A stretch of DNA of 44,717 nucleotides from Spirochaetaceae bacterium (GTDB lineage: Bacteria; Spirochaetota; Spirochaetia; B11-G9): assembly GCA_015493635.1 (NCBI GenBank), contig WGCU01000084.1:1-44717 (forward strand), given 5' to 3'. Shown piece by piece: positions 8,216-17,190 of this stretch. The position numbers and the translations under genes were made by a program. Position 1 is the stretch's first letter. Each line of letters begins with the position of its first letter. The notes under the pieces are model-generated. The model was not told the DNA's origin. It did not search any database and worked only from the letters and a program-made list of their open reading frames with translations.

Positions 8216-9634
8216 ATGGAAGATGCAGATACTTTTTTATCAGATCTTGAAGGAGTTTTAAATAATTACAGGGAGTATCTTAACACCAAAGAACTTCCGG
8301 AGCTTAAGGAACATTTTCTTCTGTATAAAAGTGTCTTTGACGGTTTTACCAGTCTGCTATTAAAAAAAGGACTTATCACCGAAGATCCGTATAAGTACGA
8401 TGAAAAAATCTCTGAGGTTAAGGCTCCGTCAAAGCATCCTGTTACTGATTCCGAGAAGGGTGGAGAAATAAGCCAACGCCTGTCTCAGTTTGAACGTCAG
8501 CTTGATTTTTTAAATCATTTTTTCCAGTTCAGTGTGGATTTCATGACCCTCCCGAGGATAAAAGACATCACATCCATCGTCCGGTGGATAAATTGGGATA
8601 ATCTCAGCAGTGCATCAACCGAGGTCAACACACAAATTCTCGGAGAAATCGCGGACAAAATCAAGCAGGGAACCGATCCCATGTCCATAAGCATTCTAAC
8701 CGATTCGATAAAAAAATTAAATTCCATGAGTAAACACATGCTGTCAATACTCAAGAAAGTCTCTGCGTACCAACGTGAGAAATATAAGTTTGACGTAAGA
8801 TCAAATATTCTTGTTCCCCTTTCCATAACACAGGAACAGATAGCCGGAAACGAAAACGATTTTTTTAGATTAGTCAAAAATAATTTCAGGCAGAAAATGG
8901 GAGAGGGAGTTCCTTTTATAAAAAGCCTCCTTATGGAGATAAGAGCAGAAGAGATATCTCCCGAAAAAGAAGAGCTGAAAAAAGAAATTCTAAAAAAGCT
9001 TGAGGTAAAAAAGAAGGTAAAAAAGAAGAAAAAGGTAAATTACCGTCCTCTTGTTATGGAATCGTTGAAAATACTCTCTTCTGCAGGGCCTGTACTGAAT
9101 GATGCCCTTAACAAGATACAGGAGAACAGCAGACTCCTGCAGAGCAGGAACCTTACCTTCGGAGAAAAATTCCGCATATGGATTATGAATCTTTCAGGTA
9201 AGAGCAAAAACAGTGTGTATGAAATTGAATACTTTGATGAAATGACATCGGTACAAAAAAGAACAAAAATCGATTTTGACGCGTTTCTTGAGCAAGGGTT
9301 TAAAGAAGCCCGTATCATCTCCGCCCTGGGAAATAAAGTCAGTGCCACCTGGCAAAAACTTGAAAAAGCACCCGAGGAAACAATTCTGACCTTTCTCGAC
9401 AAGCATATTGCAGCAGCAAGAAATATTTCACTAAAACTTGATCCGCTGAATGTCTATTTTAAAAGCGAGCTTTCTCCTGCGGAAAGAAACAGGATACGGG
9501 GTATCAAACTTGAAGTATCTTCCATAAAAAGCTCATTGCAGAAAGCTCATAAAAAACGTCTTGAGTACGTTTCCCGGATGGAAGAAATGACACAGATGGA
9601 AAAACTCGGTATCGATACATCGGAAGAAGAGTAA
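8216..9634 (+). CDS. lysine-rich, partly helical protein of unknown function
   Basis: 472 residues from the ATG at 8216 (MEDADTFLSDLEG). An in-frame TTG at 8189 lies upstream of the predicted transcript start and is disfavoured. No signal peptide or membrane segment is visible. Long stretches are helix-like, and there is a striking basic run, KKKVKKKKKVN, around residue 270. It separates an N-terminal part (about 1-260) from a C-terminal part (about 275-465) that looks like another helical module. I do not recognise a family. The basic linker suggests nucleic-acid or membrane-surface contact, but that is inference. It ends 1 nt before the convergent aroF-pheA stop. Confidence 0.75.
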   Translation: MEDADTFLSDLEGVLNNYREYLNTKELPELKEHFLLYKSVFDGFTSLLLKKGLITEDPYKYDEKISEVKAPSKHPVTDSEKGGEISQRLSQFERQLDFLNHFFQFSVDFMTLPRIKDITSIVRWINWDNLSSASTEVNTQILGEIADKIKQGTDPMSISILTDSIKKLNSMSKHMLSILKKVSAYQREKYKFDVRSNILVPLSITQEQIAGNENDFFRLVKNNFRQKMGEGVPFIKSLLMEIRAEEISPEKEELKKEILKKLEVKKKVKKKKKVNYRPLVMESLKILSSAGPVLNDALNKIQENSRLLQSRNLTFGEKFRIWIMNLSGKSKNSVYEIEYFDEMTSVQKRTKIDFDAFLEQGFKEARIISALGNKVSATWQKLEKAPEETILTFLDKHIAAARNISLKLDPLNVYFKSELSPAERNRIRGIKLEVSSIKSSLQKAHKKRLEYVSRMEEMTQMEKLGIDTSEEE

Positions 9635-9635
9635 T

Positions 9636-11534
9636 TCAGGGTCTTTTTACCCTGTATTTTCCCAGGATTCTGATATTATCTGCATAGTCAGCAAGTTCCG
9701 AAAGAGCATCATCAAGAACGGTTTTTTCTTCAGGTATATCAAGAGAAAGAAAAAACATGTATTCCCATGGTTTCCCGTGAATGGGACGGGATTCAAGCTT
9801 GTTCATATTTATTTTTTTCTCAGCAAGAACATTCAGACATTTCAGAAGCGCCCCCGGTTTATCCTGTGTGGAAAAGACAATAACAGCCCTGTTAGGATTT
9901 TCCGAAGCATCCCTTTCTATCCGGGAAATAATAAAAAACTTTGTATAATTCCGCGGGTTCGTTTCAAGACCGGCTTTAATAACTTCAAGGTTATAGACCC
10001 GCGCAGCTTCAGCTCCGGCTATAGCTGCTTTTGATGGATCTTTCATTTCCGCAATATGCGCCACCGCTCCGGCGGTATCATAAAACGGAACACTTTTTAT
10101 ACCGGGATGTTCTTCAAAAAATTCCCCGCACTGAGCAAGCCCCTGGGGATGAGAATATACCTCTTCTATGTTTTCTACCGAAGCCCCTTTTAGACCAATT
10201 AAATTGTGCTTGATCCGTAAACGGTACTCTCCTGTTACCGCAATATCAGGATACCGAAGGAGAAGATCAATATTTTCATTGATGGTTCCTGCCAAAGAGT
10301 TCTCAACAGGAATAACACCATATTCAGCACTCCCGTTTAAAACCGAATCAAATACATCTCTGAAAGAAGCACAGGGTAAAGATAGCGCTTCATCACCAAA
10401 ATACGCATGCAGGGCCTTTTCACTGTATGCACCGGGAACTCCCTGAAAAGAAATTCCTCCGGTACCAGTTTTTGAAGCCAGCCGGATTTCTTTAACCGCC
10501 GGCGGCAGATCTTCAGGAAGGCATTCTATTTCCTTTCCCACAACCGGAGAAAGAGCCTGGATATCCCGCATCAAATTTTCAAACTCTTCAGGGTACAATG
10601 ATTGGGGGCCGTCAGAAAGGGCTTCATCAGGATGCGGATGTACCTCAATAATGAGGCCGTCAGCTCCCGCCGCGATTGCAGCCAGAGCCATAGGGGGAAC
10701 TTTAGCACGAATACCTGTCGCGTGGCTGGGGTCAACGATAACAGGAAGATGGCTCAGTTTCTTCACCACAGGTATTGCAGATAAATCAAGAGTATTCCGG
10801 GTATAGGTTTCAAAGGTACGTATCCCCCGTTCACAGAGGATAACATTGTCCGTTCCGTTTGCCATAAGATATTCTGCGGCCATAAGCCATTCTTCAATGG
10901 TTGCGGAAAGTCCCCGCTTTAACACGACAGGTTTTCCTATTTTACCGACAGTTTTCAGCAGCTCAAAATTCTGCATGTTACGGGCACCGATCTGAAAGAC
11001 ATCAACGTAGTCTTTCATCATATCAGCATACCTGGTTCCGACAATTTCCGTCACTACAGGAAGGCCCGCGGAAGATCCAGCCTCTTTCAATATCCTGAGC
11101 CCCTCTTCACCCATTCCCTGAAAGGAATAGGGTGATGTCCGGGGTTTAAAAGCCCCACCCCGCAGCATGACAGCGCCGGATTCCCTCACAGCCCGGGCCG
11201 CTTCAAACATCTGTTCTCTTGATTCAACAGCACAAGGTCCAGCGATAACCGCTATTCTGTTTCCGCCGATTTTAACGTTTCCAACCGGTACAACAGTATC
11301 TTCATTTTTTAATTCCCGGGAAGCAAGCTTGTATGGTTTTGATATGGGAATAACCCGGCTGACACCATCGAGGATTTCCACTTCACGGAAATCTATGCTG
11401 ACATTGCCGACGGCACCGAAAACGGTATCATGATCTCCAACTATTTCCCGGACCTGAAATCCCTTCTTCTCAAGAAAACTGCGAACAGCATTCTTGTCCT
11501 GCGTATCAATATGCTGTTTTAAAACGACTATCAT
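9636..11534 (-). CDS. fused DAHP synthase (type I-beta) - prephenate dehydratase - ACT protein
   Basis: 632 residues with four parts. Residues 1-70 are a ferredoxin-like regulatory domain. Residues about 85-340 are DAHP synthase: AVIAGPCAVES, MLRGGAFKPRTSPYSFQG, QIGARNMQNF, VIVDPSHATG, GADGLIIEVHPHPDEALSDG. Residues about 358-540 are prephenate dehydratase: ISFQGVPGAYSEKA, GVIPVENSLAGTI, and NYTKFFII at the catalytic TRF position (Lys for Arg). An ACT domain ends the protein with DKPGALLKCL and ESRP, the phenylalanine-binding motifs. It would catalyse the first shikimate step and the last committed step to phenylpyruvate in the cytosol. The ATG lacks a Shine-Dalgarno but has a close promoter. 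Confidence 0.93.
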   Translation of the reverse strand: MIVVLKQHIDTQDKNAVRSFLEKKGFQVREIVGDHDTVFGAVGNVSIDFREVEILDGVSRVIPISKPYKLASRELKNEDTVVPVGNVKIGGNRIAVIAGPCAVESREQMFEAARAVRESGAVMLRGGAFKPRTSPYSFQGMGEEGLRILKEAGSSAGLPVVTEIVGTRYADMMKDYVDVFQIGARNMQNFELLKTVGKIGKPVVLKRGLSATIEEWLMAAEYLMANGTDNVILCERGIRTFETYTRNTLDLSAIPVVKKLSHLPVIVDPSHATGIRAKVPPMALAAIAAGADGLIIEVHPHPDEALSDGPQSLYPEEFENLMRDIQALSPVVGKEIECLPEDLPPAVKEIRLASKTGTGGISFQGVPGAYSEKALHAYFGDEALSLPCASFRDVFDSVLNGSAEYGVIPVENSLAGTINENIDLLLRYPDIAVTGEYRLRIKHNLIGLKGASVENIEEVYSHPQGLAQCGEFFEEHPGIKSVPFYDTAGAVAHIAEMKDPSKAAIAGAEAARVYNLEVIKAGLETNPRNYTKFFIISRIERDASENPNRAVIVFSTQDKPGALLKCLNVLAEKKINMNKLESRPIHGKPWEYMFFLSLDIPEEKTVLDDALSELADYADNIRILGKYRVKRP

Positions 11535-11540
11535 GTAATC

Positions 11541-11569
11541 AGGCTATTTACTATACTTCCCCGTGTCAA
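11541..11569 (-). promoter_or_regulatory. aroF-pheA promoter, leaderless
   Basis: On the minus strand: a perfect TTGACA (11569-11564), 17 bp, then TAGCCT (11546-11541), a poor -10. Six nt later is the ATG (11534). The -35 lies inside the 3' end of the upstream transglycosylase gene. The weak -10 lowers confidence. Confidence 0.4.
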
Positions 11570-12290
11570 GTACGTATTTTACCGTTTTCTTCCGTTTCCC
11601 TGTATTATCCACTATTCGTGTTTTCACCATTTCCGCTTCTATATCAGCGTTTATTTCACTCTGGATACCCATTACTTTTGAGATATAATCAAGAGTCATT
11701 CTCGGCGTTCCTTGCCTGGATACTTTACCCGCGCCGGCATTGTACATGGCAAGCCCCACAATTATGTTTCCGCCCTTTTCAAGACAGGTTTTAAGGTATC
11801 GGAGACCGTACCGGGCATTCAGTTCAGGATTAAAAAAATCCTTCTCAGTTAATCCGGGAAAAGACCGGTTGTTCAGCTGGAAGAGTCCTCTATCCACCGA
11901 TGAGGCATTTCTACTTTTCGCGTACGGTCTGAAATCACTCTCTACCGAAGCAAGCGCAAAAGAAAGGGAAAGAGGAAGATTGTTGATATCAGAATATCTC
12001 AGAATGATGGTTGCTATCTCCTTTGAACCGGTACGTTCGGTAAAGTAGTTGATGATACGCTCCCGGGTAAGGGGATTCCGGTACAAATACAGACCGAGGT
12101 CCTGCTGAATCGATAAATGTACCGGCTGAGGATTTTGTTTTTTCACACTCATAGCCGGCTGACCTGATATGACTTCAACATTTCCGGAAATATCCGCCTC
12201 TTTCATTTCCCCCGATTTTGTTATCTTGACAAACTGGGTACACGTTAGTATTCCCGGAAGAATAAGAACTAAAAATATATATTTTTTCAA
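11544..12290 (-). CDS. lytic transglycosylase, SLT family, exported
   Basis: 248 residues. A hydrophobic N-terminus ends at ILTC (Cys17), a possible spirochaete lipobox. The SLT (goose-lysozyme-like) domain occupies about 95-215. Catalytic Glu117 sits in ALASVESDFRPYA, followed by GLFQLNNRSF (the GLMQ motif), NARYGLRYLK and AMYNAGAGKV. It would cleave peptidoglycan glycan strands in the periplasm to 1,6-anhydro ends. The start is a TTG at 12290, chosen because GAGAGG lies 6 nt upstream. It is followed by aroF-pheA 9 nt later, but that gene seems to have its own promoter. Confidence 0.88.
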   Translation of the reverse strand: MKKYIFLVLILPGILTCTQFVKITKSGEMKEADISGNVEVISGQPAMSVKKQNPQPVHLSIQQDLGLYLYRNPLTRERIINYFTERTGSKEIATIILRYSDINNLPLSLSFALASVESDFRPYAKSRNASSVDRGLFQLNNRSFPGLTEKDFFNPELNARYGLRYLKTCLEKGGNIIVGLAMYNAGAGKVSRQGTPRMTLDYISKVMGIQSEINADIEAEMVKTRIVDNTGKRKKTVKYVLDTGKYSK

Positions 12291-12387
12291 AGGTTACCTC
12301 TCATATCATATTCCATTTTCAGGAAAAAGAGTAATCCATGTAATAGAAAAAAAATCAAGACCTGCAAGAGGAATATTTCCGTTTTTT

Positions 12388-12396
12388 TGATATAAT
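12388..12396 (+). promoter_or_regulatory. extended -10 promoter for the aldo/keto reductase unit
   Basis: TGA directly before TATAAT (12391-12396) forms an extended -10; no good -35 is seen. The leader would be about 64 nt, with GGAG upstream of the ATG. The remainder of 12291-12466 shows nothing else definite. Confidence 0.4.
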
Positions 12397-12466
12397 AGAG
12401 ATATTTGATGTATCCATCTGCAAAAGGCCCTGTTACAAAACCGGTAAAAAGGAGTATCATTCATGT

Positions 12467-13399
12467 ATGGGCAGTTCTTTATCAAAACTAGGACTCGGGT
12501 GCTGGCGTTTCGGTACCGACCCTTACTGGGGGGGGCAGCCGCACAGAGATACGGTAAAAACTATCCAGGCAGCCCTCAGGACGGGGATAACACATTTTGA
12601 CACAGCGCAGGCCTATGCCGCGGGAAGATCAGAACAGGTCACTGGTCAGCAGCTGAAAAGAGTACGGGACAAGGTCATTATAGCGACAAAATCACCGTAC
12701 CGTCCTCCGAACGCATTTCAGAAGGCTCTAGATACAAGTCTAAGGAGATTGTGCACAGACTACATAGACATCTTCTACCTTCACTGGCCTTCTCCGGGAA
12801 AAGACTTCAGACCTATTATGGAAATTCTGGAGCAAAACAGAAGAGAAGGGAAAATACGGTGGATCGGGGTCAGTAACTTCTCCGTTCAGGATATGATTCC
12901 CCTGCTGGAGTGGGGAACTGTTGATTACTATCAACTGGGATACTCCCTCCTCTGGAGAAAAGGAGAACAGGATATTGTTCCCTTCTGTCTCTCCCGTAAC
13001 ATCCACATTATCACGTACAGCTCGCTGGCTCAGGGGGTTCTGACAGACAAATATATTGATTCAGCAGGTTTCAGCATAAATGACCCCCGGAACAGCCTTG
13101 TTTTTCTCACTGATCAGTTCCGAAAGCCGCTCCGTTCTTTTCTGACAGCGCTTCAGAAAACTGCCGGGCAAACCGGATGCACAACAGCTCAGCTTTCCCT
13201 TGCGTGGGTTATGTCGCGGCCGTGGGTTTCTTCGGTTCTTACGGGAGCCGGGAACAGACTTCAGATTGAAGAAACCGCTAAGGTCCTTTCTCTTGATGTG
13301 GAAGCAGAAATCCTTGATAAAGTAACCCTGCTTTCCGATCCGCTTCTTGAAGCTGTCGGTAATGGGGTAGATAATATCTTTAATCATATCCCCCGGTAG
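12467..13399 (+). CDS. aldo/keto reductase
   Basis: 310 residues, the usual AKR barrel length. The catalytic tetrad is visible: D45 and Y50 in THFDTAQAYAAG, K75 in IATKSP, H106 in YLHWPSP. IRWIGVSNFS is the conserved substrate-loop motif, and a SSVLTGA segment near the C-terminus contacts the cofactor. It should be an NAD(P)H-dependent cytosolic reductase; the substrate is unknown. AAGGAG lies 12 nt before the ATG at 12467; another ATG 4 nt upstream is out of frame. YigZ follows 14 nt after the stop, so the two are probably co-transcribed. Confidence 0.9.
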   Translation: MGSSLSKLGLGCWRFGTDPYWGGQPHRDTVKTIQAALRTGITHFDTAQAYAAGRSEQVTGQQLKRVRDKVIIATKSPYRPPNAFQKALDTSLRRLCTDYIDIFYLHWPSPGKDFRPIMEILEQNRREGKIRWIGVSNFSVQDMIPLLEWGTVDYYQLGYSLLWRKGEQDIVPFCLSRNIHIITYSSLAQGVLTDKYIDSAGFSINDPRNSLVFLTDQFRKPLRSFLTALQKTAGQTGCTTAQLSLAWVMSRPWVSSVLTGAGNRLQIEETAKVLSLDVEAEILDKVTLLSDPLLEAVGNGVDNIFNHIPR

Positions 13400-13413
13400 A
13401 AAAAGGACATTCA

Positions 13414-14007
13414 ATGCTGACACCGAAAGGAAACGCAAAAGCTGAAATTGAAATAAAAAAATCACGGTTTATTGCCCTTGCACGGCATGTTTCTTCACAT
13501 GAAGAGGTAAAGCAGCTACTTAAAGAAACCCGGACACATTTCAGCGATGCAACCCACGTTGTCCATGCTTTTATAATCGGTGATCATGGCGATATTTTCG
13601 GTATGAACGATGACAGAGAGCCCCGGGGAACTGCCGGCCGGCCGGTCCTTGAAGTTCTTAAAGGAAGCGGAATAACAAACATCCTTATTTTAGTTGTCCG
13701 GTATTTCGGTGGAACAAAACTCGGCACAGGGGGTCTCGTAAAAGCATATACCCTTTCAGCCCAGAAGGTACTGGAAGTTCTTCCGGTTGAAGAACTTGTA
13801 GAAAAAACCTCATTCACCCTTACCTTCCCCTATGATCTGTATGACAGGATTAAAAAATCCCTTACATCACATAACGCTGAAGTTGAAAAAGAAACCTTCG
13901 AAGTAACAGTTACCATAACGGGTACGCTGCCGCAGAAGTACCTGGCAGAGACTGAAGATGAAATAAAAACCCTATCCAACGGGACTGTCTCATTCGGTAG
14001 TTTGTAA
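13414..14007 (+). CDS. yigZ: YigZ/IMPACT family protein (UPF0029)
   Basis: 197 residues. The family core is clear: KKSRFIALA, DATHVVHAFIIG, DDREPRGTAGRPVLEVLKGSG, and VVRYFGGTKLGTGGLVKAY. A C-terminal DUF1949-like domain (about 135-195) follows. E. coli YigZ binds nucleic acid weakly, and eukaryotic IMPACT regulates Gcn2; the bacterial role is unsettled. AAAGGA sits 6 nt before the ATG. It lies in an apparent unit with the aldo/keto reductase. Confidence 0.9.
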   Translation: MLTPKGNAKAEIEIKKSRFIALARHVSSHEEVKQLLKETRTHFSDATHVVHAFIIGDHGDIFGMNDDREPRGTAGRPVLEVLKGSGITNILILVVRYFGGTKLGTGGLVKAYTLSAQKVLEVLPVEELVEKTSFTLTFPYDLYDRIKKSLTSHNAEVEKETFEVTVTITGTLPQKYLAETEDEIKTLSNGTVSFGSL

Positions 14008-14034
14008 AGGTATTTCCTTAATCCCCGGCAGATG

Positions 14035-14043
14035 TGATATACT
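14035..14043 (+). promoter_or_regulatory. extended -10 promoter of the NTPase gene, leaderless
   Basis: TGA followed by TATACT (14038-14043), then six nt to the ATG at 14050. No Shine-Dalgarno is present and no strong -35 is visible, which fits an extended -10 promoter. Confidence 0.45.
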
Positions 14044-14049
14044 CTTCTC

Positions 14050-14574
14050 ATGGTTACCATTGTAACGGGAGAACGGGGAATCGGGAAAACATCATTCCTT
14101 TTGCACTATATTAAAACTCATATATCCCCGGATACCAGTGGGGGGATTCTTACGCCTGCGGTAATGGATGCTTCCGGGCAGATAAAAACAGGTTTTGATG
14201 CTCTGGATATCTCGACCGGCAGGCGCTGGCCCTTGGGAAGGACCACTAAAACCCTCGGCGGACCTGAATTTGGACCCTTTTCATTCAGTGCAGAAGGGTT
14301 TTCCCGGGCTGCTGACACCTTTAAAGCAGCTCTTTCCCGAAAGGACATCTTCCTTTTTCTCGATGAAATAGGTCCCCTGGAGATTGAAAAAAAGGCAGGA
14401 TTTTATACGCTCCTGCCCTTGCTATCACGGATACCTGAGCCCTGCCGGTTATGTGTTGTTATACGGCCGTCACTGATAGAAAAAGCCGTAACGGAAATCT
14501 TTCACAACACTGAATGCCGCATCGTAGAAATAACCCGGCTGAACAGAAACAGTAAAAACCTCCATCTGTTCTAA
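14050..14574 (+). CDS. THEP1-like nucleoside-triphosphatase
   Basis: 174 residues with Walker A GERGIGKTS (7-15), the NTPase_1/THEP1 pattern GGILTPAVMD soon after, and Walker B FLFLDEIGPLEI. Characterised members hydrolyse NTPs in vitro with broad specificity; the cellular role is unknown. Length matches the roughly 175-residue family norm. It is convergent with psuG, and the stop codons overlap by 4 nt. Confidence 0.8.
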   Translation: MVTIVTGERGIGKTSFLLHYIKTHISPDTSGGILTPAVMDASGQIKTGFDALDISTGRRWPLGRTTKTLGGPEFGPFSFSAEGFSRAADTFKAALSRKDIFLFLDEIGPLEIEKKAGFYTLLPLLSRIPEPCRLCVVIRPSLIEKAVTEIFHNTECRIVEITRLNRNSKNLHLF

Positions 14575-15488
14575 CGGAGTTTTGCGTACTCAAGAGCTAT
14601 CTGGGCTGCAAGGCGGACATTACTGTAGACAAGTTCCTTGTTCGCAAAGAGGCTCTTGTCTTCTGTGCGGGTATGCAGCCGGGCAAGGATGAAAGGAGTA
14701 ATATATTTCCCCTTTATTCCTTCCTTTTCAGCTGCTTCAACGGCTTCATCAATAACGCCGTTTATATATTCAGGATCCATCTCATACTCTGCCGGAATGG
14801 GATTGGCAATAACCATTCCCCCCTTTAAACCGAGGTCCCACTTTATCTTCAGCGCCTGGGCAATTTCTTTCGGTGAATCAACCTGGTAGTCCACTTTAAA
14901 CCCGCTGTCTCTGGTGTAAAAAGCGGGAAAATTTCCGGTTTTGTATCCAACAACAGGTACTCCCTGAGTTTCCAGATACTCAAGGGTTAAACCTATATCC
15001 AGAATTGATTTTACTCCTGCTGAGACAACCCCTACGTTGGTTCCTGCCAGTTCCATGAGATCTGCCGAGATATCAAAGGTTTCCTGCCCTTTCCGGTGTA
15101 CACCGCCGATTCCTCCTGTGGCAAAAACCTTGATCCCCGCACGTTCACTGCAGAGCATCGTTGTCGCTACCGTCGTGGCCCCGTCCATTCCTTTAGCCAT
15201 GACAAGGGCCATATCCCGTCTGCTGACTTTTGCTATCTCGGAATCCCGGCCCATGTGGTCAAGATCTTCTTCGGTCAGCCCGATTTTTATCCGTCCCTTA
15301 ATAACAGCAATAGTCGCGGGAACTGCCCCCGCCTCCCTGATAAGTGCTTCTGATTTTTTAGCACTTATGATATTTTCAGGGTACGGCATACCGTGGGAAA
15401 TAATTGTTGATTCCAGTGCAACAACGGCTCTCCCCTGATCCAGAGCTTTTTTAACCTCATCTTTAATATCCATGTACCTTTCAAGCAT
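14571..15488 (-). CDS. psuG: pseudouridine-5'-phosphate glycosidase
   Basis: 305 residues. Family hallmarks: VALESTIISHGMPYP (active-site Glu about 26), TIAVIKGRIKIGL, KVSRRDMA, DGATTVATTM, VFATGGIGGVHR, GVKSILDIGLTLEYLETQGVPVVGY. The enzyme reversibly cleaves the C-C bond of pseudouridine 5'-phosphate to uracil and ribose 5-phosphate, using Mn2+. The ATG forms TAATG with the psuK stop and has AAGGAG 8 nt upstream, so M1 is favoured over M6. It is the last gene of the ABC-psuK-psuG operon. Confidence 0.95.
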   Translation of the reverse strand: MLERYMDIKDEVKKALDQGRAVVALESTIISHGMPYPENIISAKKSEALIREAGAVPATIAVIKGRIKIGLTEEDLDHMGRDSEIAKVSRRDMALVMAKGMDGATTVATTMLCSERAGIKVFATGGIGGVHRKGQETFDISADLMELAGTNVGVVSAGVKSILDIGLTLEYLETQGVPVVGYKTGNFPAFYTRDSGFKVDYQVDSPKEIAQALKIKWDLGLKGGMVIANPIPAEYEMDPEYINGVIDEAVEAAEKEGIKGKYITPFILARLHTRTEDKSLFANKELVYSNVRLAAQIALEYAKLR

Positions 15489-16423
15489 TACTGTATCTCC
15501 TTTACAATGTTCTCAATTTTACGGACCGATATCGTCCGGTTTACCGTATCTTCAGACATAAGAGCGTATACCGACGCTCCCGTGGCAAAAACAGCCGATT
15601 CTTTCAATGAATACCCATGCAGAGCACTGAAAATTACCCCTGCCATAAAGGCATCCCCTGCACCGGTGGCACTGGAAACCTCTGCATCCGGCGGAAGAAC
15701 TGTACCGGAACGGGTTCCGTCACTGTAGTACACACCACCTGCGCCGCGGGTAATAAAAACTCGGAACACACCCTTATCCAGCAGATCTTCTGCGGCACGC
15801 AGAAGGGTTTCTTTAGAGTTTACATCATAGCCGCATAAAAATCCCGCTTCCCGTTCATTTAATTTCAAGGTATGTATTCCGCCAAGACGGTCCTTTATTT
15901 TTTTTGATTTTCCAATGGATACAGGATCAATATACAGCGGAATACTGCTGTAGTGCATAAGAATGTACTGAATAACCTCCCCGGACAAACAAGGATCTAT
16001 TTCTATAAGTGCCGCTCCGCGCAGCAACGTGTCAATGCTCTTAATATATTCTACCGTAATTCTGTCGGAAATCCGCATATCGGAAAGAGCAAGCTCCATA
16101 TCTCCGTCCACATTCATAATGGCTAGATACGTTGAGGATTCCTCCTCAGGGAAAACAAGGGAATGTTCAATCCCTATCCCGCATTCTCTGCAGGAATCCG
16201 TAAGGTAGCGTCCGTTTACGCCGCCGCCGATTGCGGTCACGAGTTCAACGGAAACACCCATCCGGGATAAATTTTCTGCAATATTTCTGCTTACTCCTCC
16301 GGGACAAACCCTGATAACCCCGGGATTGGAATCCCGCTGTATCAGCTTACTGAAAGGGAATCCCTGAATATCAATGTTTGCCGCGCCAATGAGAACAACG
16401 TACGTTTCTGCTACTTTCTCCAT
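15488..16423 (-). CDS. psuK: PfkB-family carbohydrate kinase, probable pseudouridine kinase
   Basis: 311 residues of ribokinase/PfkB fold. GAANIDIQG opens the substrate lid, PGGVSRNIAENLSRMG is the first PfkB signature, and SATGAGDAFMAG near residue 257 is the second, with catalytic Asp257. Its overlap with psuG identifies it as pseudouridine kinase, which makes pseudouridine 5'-phosphate. It overlaps the ABC ATPase gene by 13 nt. No N-terminal HTH domain is present, unlike some PsuK proteins. Confidence 0.88.
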   Translation of the reverse strand: MEKVAETYVVLIGAANIDIQGFPFSKLIQRDSNPGVIRVCPGGVSRNIAENLSRMGVSVELVTAIGGGVNGRYLTDSCRECGIGIEHSLVFPEEESSTYLAIMNVDGDMELALSDMRISDRITVEYIKSIDTLLRGAALIEIDPCLSGEVIQYILMHYSSIPLYIDPVSIGKSKKIKDRLGGIHTLKLNEREAGFLCGYDVNSKETLLRAAEDLLDKGVFRVFITRGAGGVYYSDGTRSGTVLPPDAEVSSATGAGDAFMAGVIFSALHGYSLKESAVFATGASVYALMSEDTVNRTISVRKIENIVKEIQ

Positions 16424-17190
16424 AGTAGTATTCTACTCCCTTCAAACTCTGCAACCTTAACGGGTATCCCGTAGACCCTGCTTAATGAGGCACTGGTAAG
16501 AACTTCATCAACAGCTCCGCTTTTCAGATAGTTGCCCTCCCCCATAAGCACTACCTTATCCGCAATGGAGGCTGCAATTTCCGGCTCATGACTGGTAAAA
16601 AGGATGGTGGCCCCTTTTTCTTTAAGTTCATTCACTACTGAAAGGAGCTTTACTTTATTAGCCAGATCAAGATTACTCATCGGCTCATCCATAAGAATTA
16701 CCCGGGGGTTCTGGGCAACTGAACGTGCCGTGAGAACAAGCTGCTTTTCACCGCCGCTCAAGTGTGTAACCGGCTTCTCTGCTATATCTTTCAACCCTAC
16801 TATATCAAGGGCATGCATCGCAATCTCATAGTCTTCTTTTCCCGGAGTCTGCAGTGGTTTAAGATGAGGCGTCCGGCCGAGAAGTACGTATTCCAGAAGC
16901 GAATATTCAAAACTGATATGTTCGTACTGGGGGACTAGCCCCACAAGCATACCCATCTCTCTCCGGGTATAGGAGGGAAGGGACTTTCCTCCTAGAAGGA
17001 TAGTACCGGTTTCAGGTTTTATCCACCCGAGGAGCAGATGAAGCAGTGTTGTTTTGCCGACTCCATTGGGACCAAGTATCGCAGTAACAGAATTGCGATC
17101 GACCTGCATGGAGAGCGTTTGAAGAACAGAATTATTATCAGCAGCATAGGTAAAACCGACACCCTTCAACTCAATCATGGGGCTGCTCAT
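16411..17190 (-). CDS. ABC transporter ATP-binding protein, FecE/BtuD type
   Basis: 259 residues. Walker A GPNGVGKTT (40-48), Q-loop VPQYEH, signature LSGGEKQ (144-150), Walker B VILMDEP with Glu169, and H-loop FTSHEP. It is the cytosolic ATPase of a type II importer with the downstream-encoded partners at 17187 and 18199. It overlaps the permease gene by 4 nt and psuK by 13 nt, a sign of translational coupling. Family members import siderophores, haem, cobalamin or metals; the substrate here is open because of the psuKG linkage. Confidence 0.92.
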   Translation of the reverse strand: MSSPMIELKGVGFTYAADNNSVLQTLSMQVDRNSVTAILGPNGVGKTTLLHLLLGWIKPETGTILLGGKSLPSYTRREMGMLVGLVPQYEHISFEYSLLEYVLLGRTPHLKPLQTPGKEDYEIAMHALDIVGLKDIAEKPVTHLSGGEKQLVLTARSVAQNPRVILMDEPMSNLDLANKVKLLSVVNELKEKGATILFTSHEPEIAASIADKVVLMGEGNYLKSGAVDEVLTSASLSRVYGIPVKVAEFEGSRILLWRK

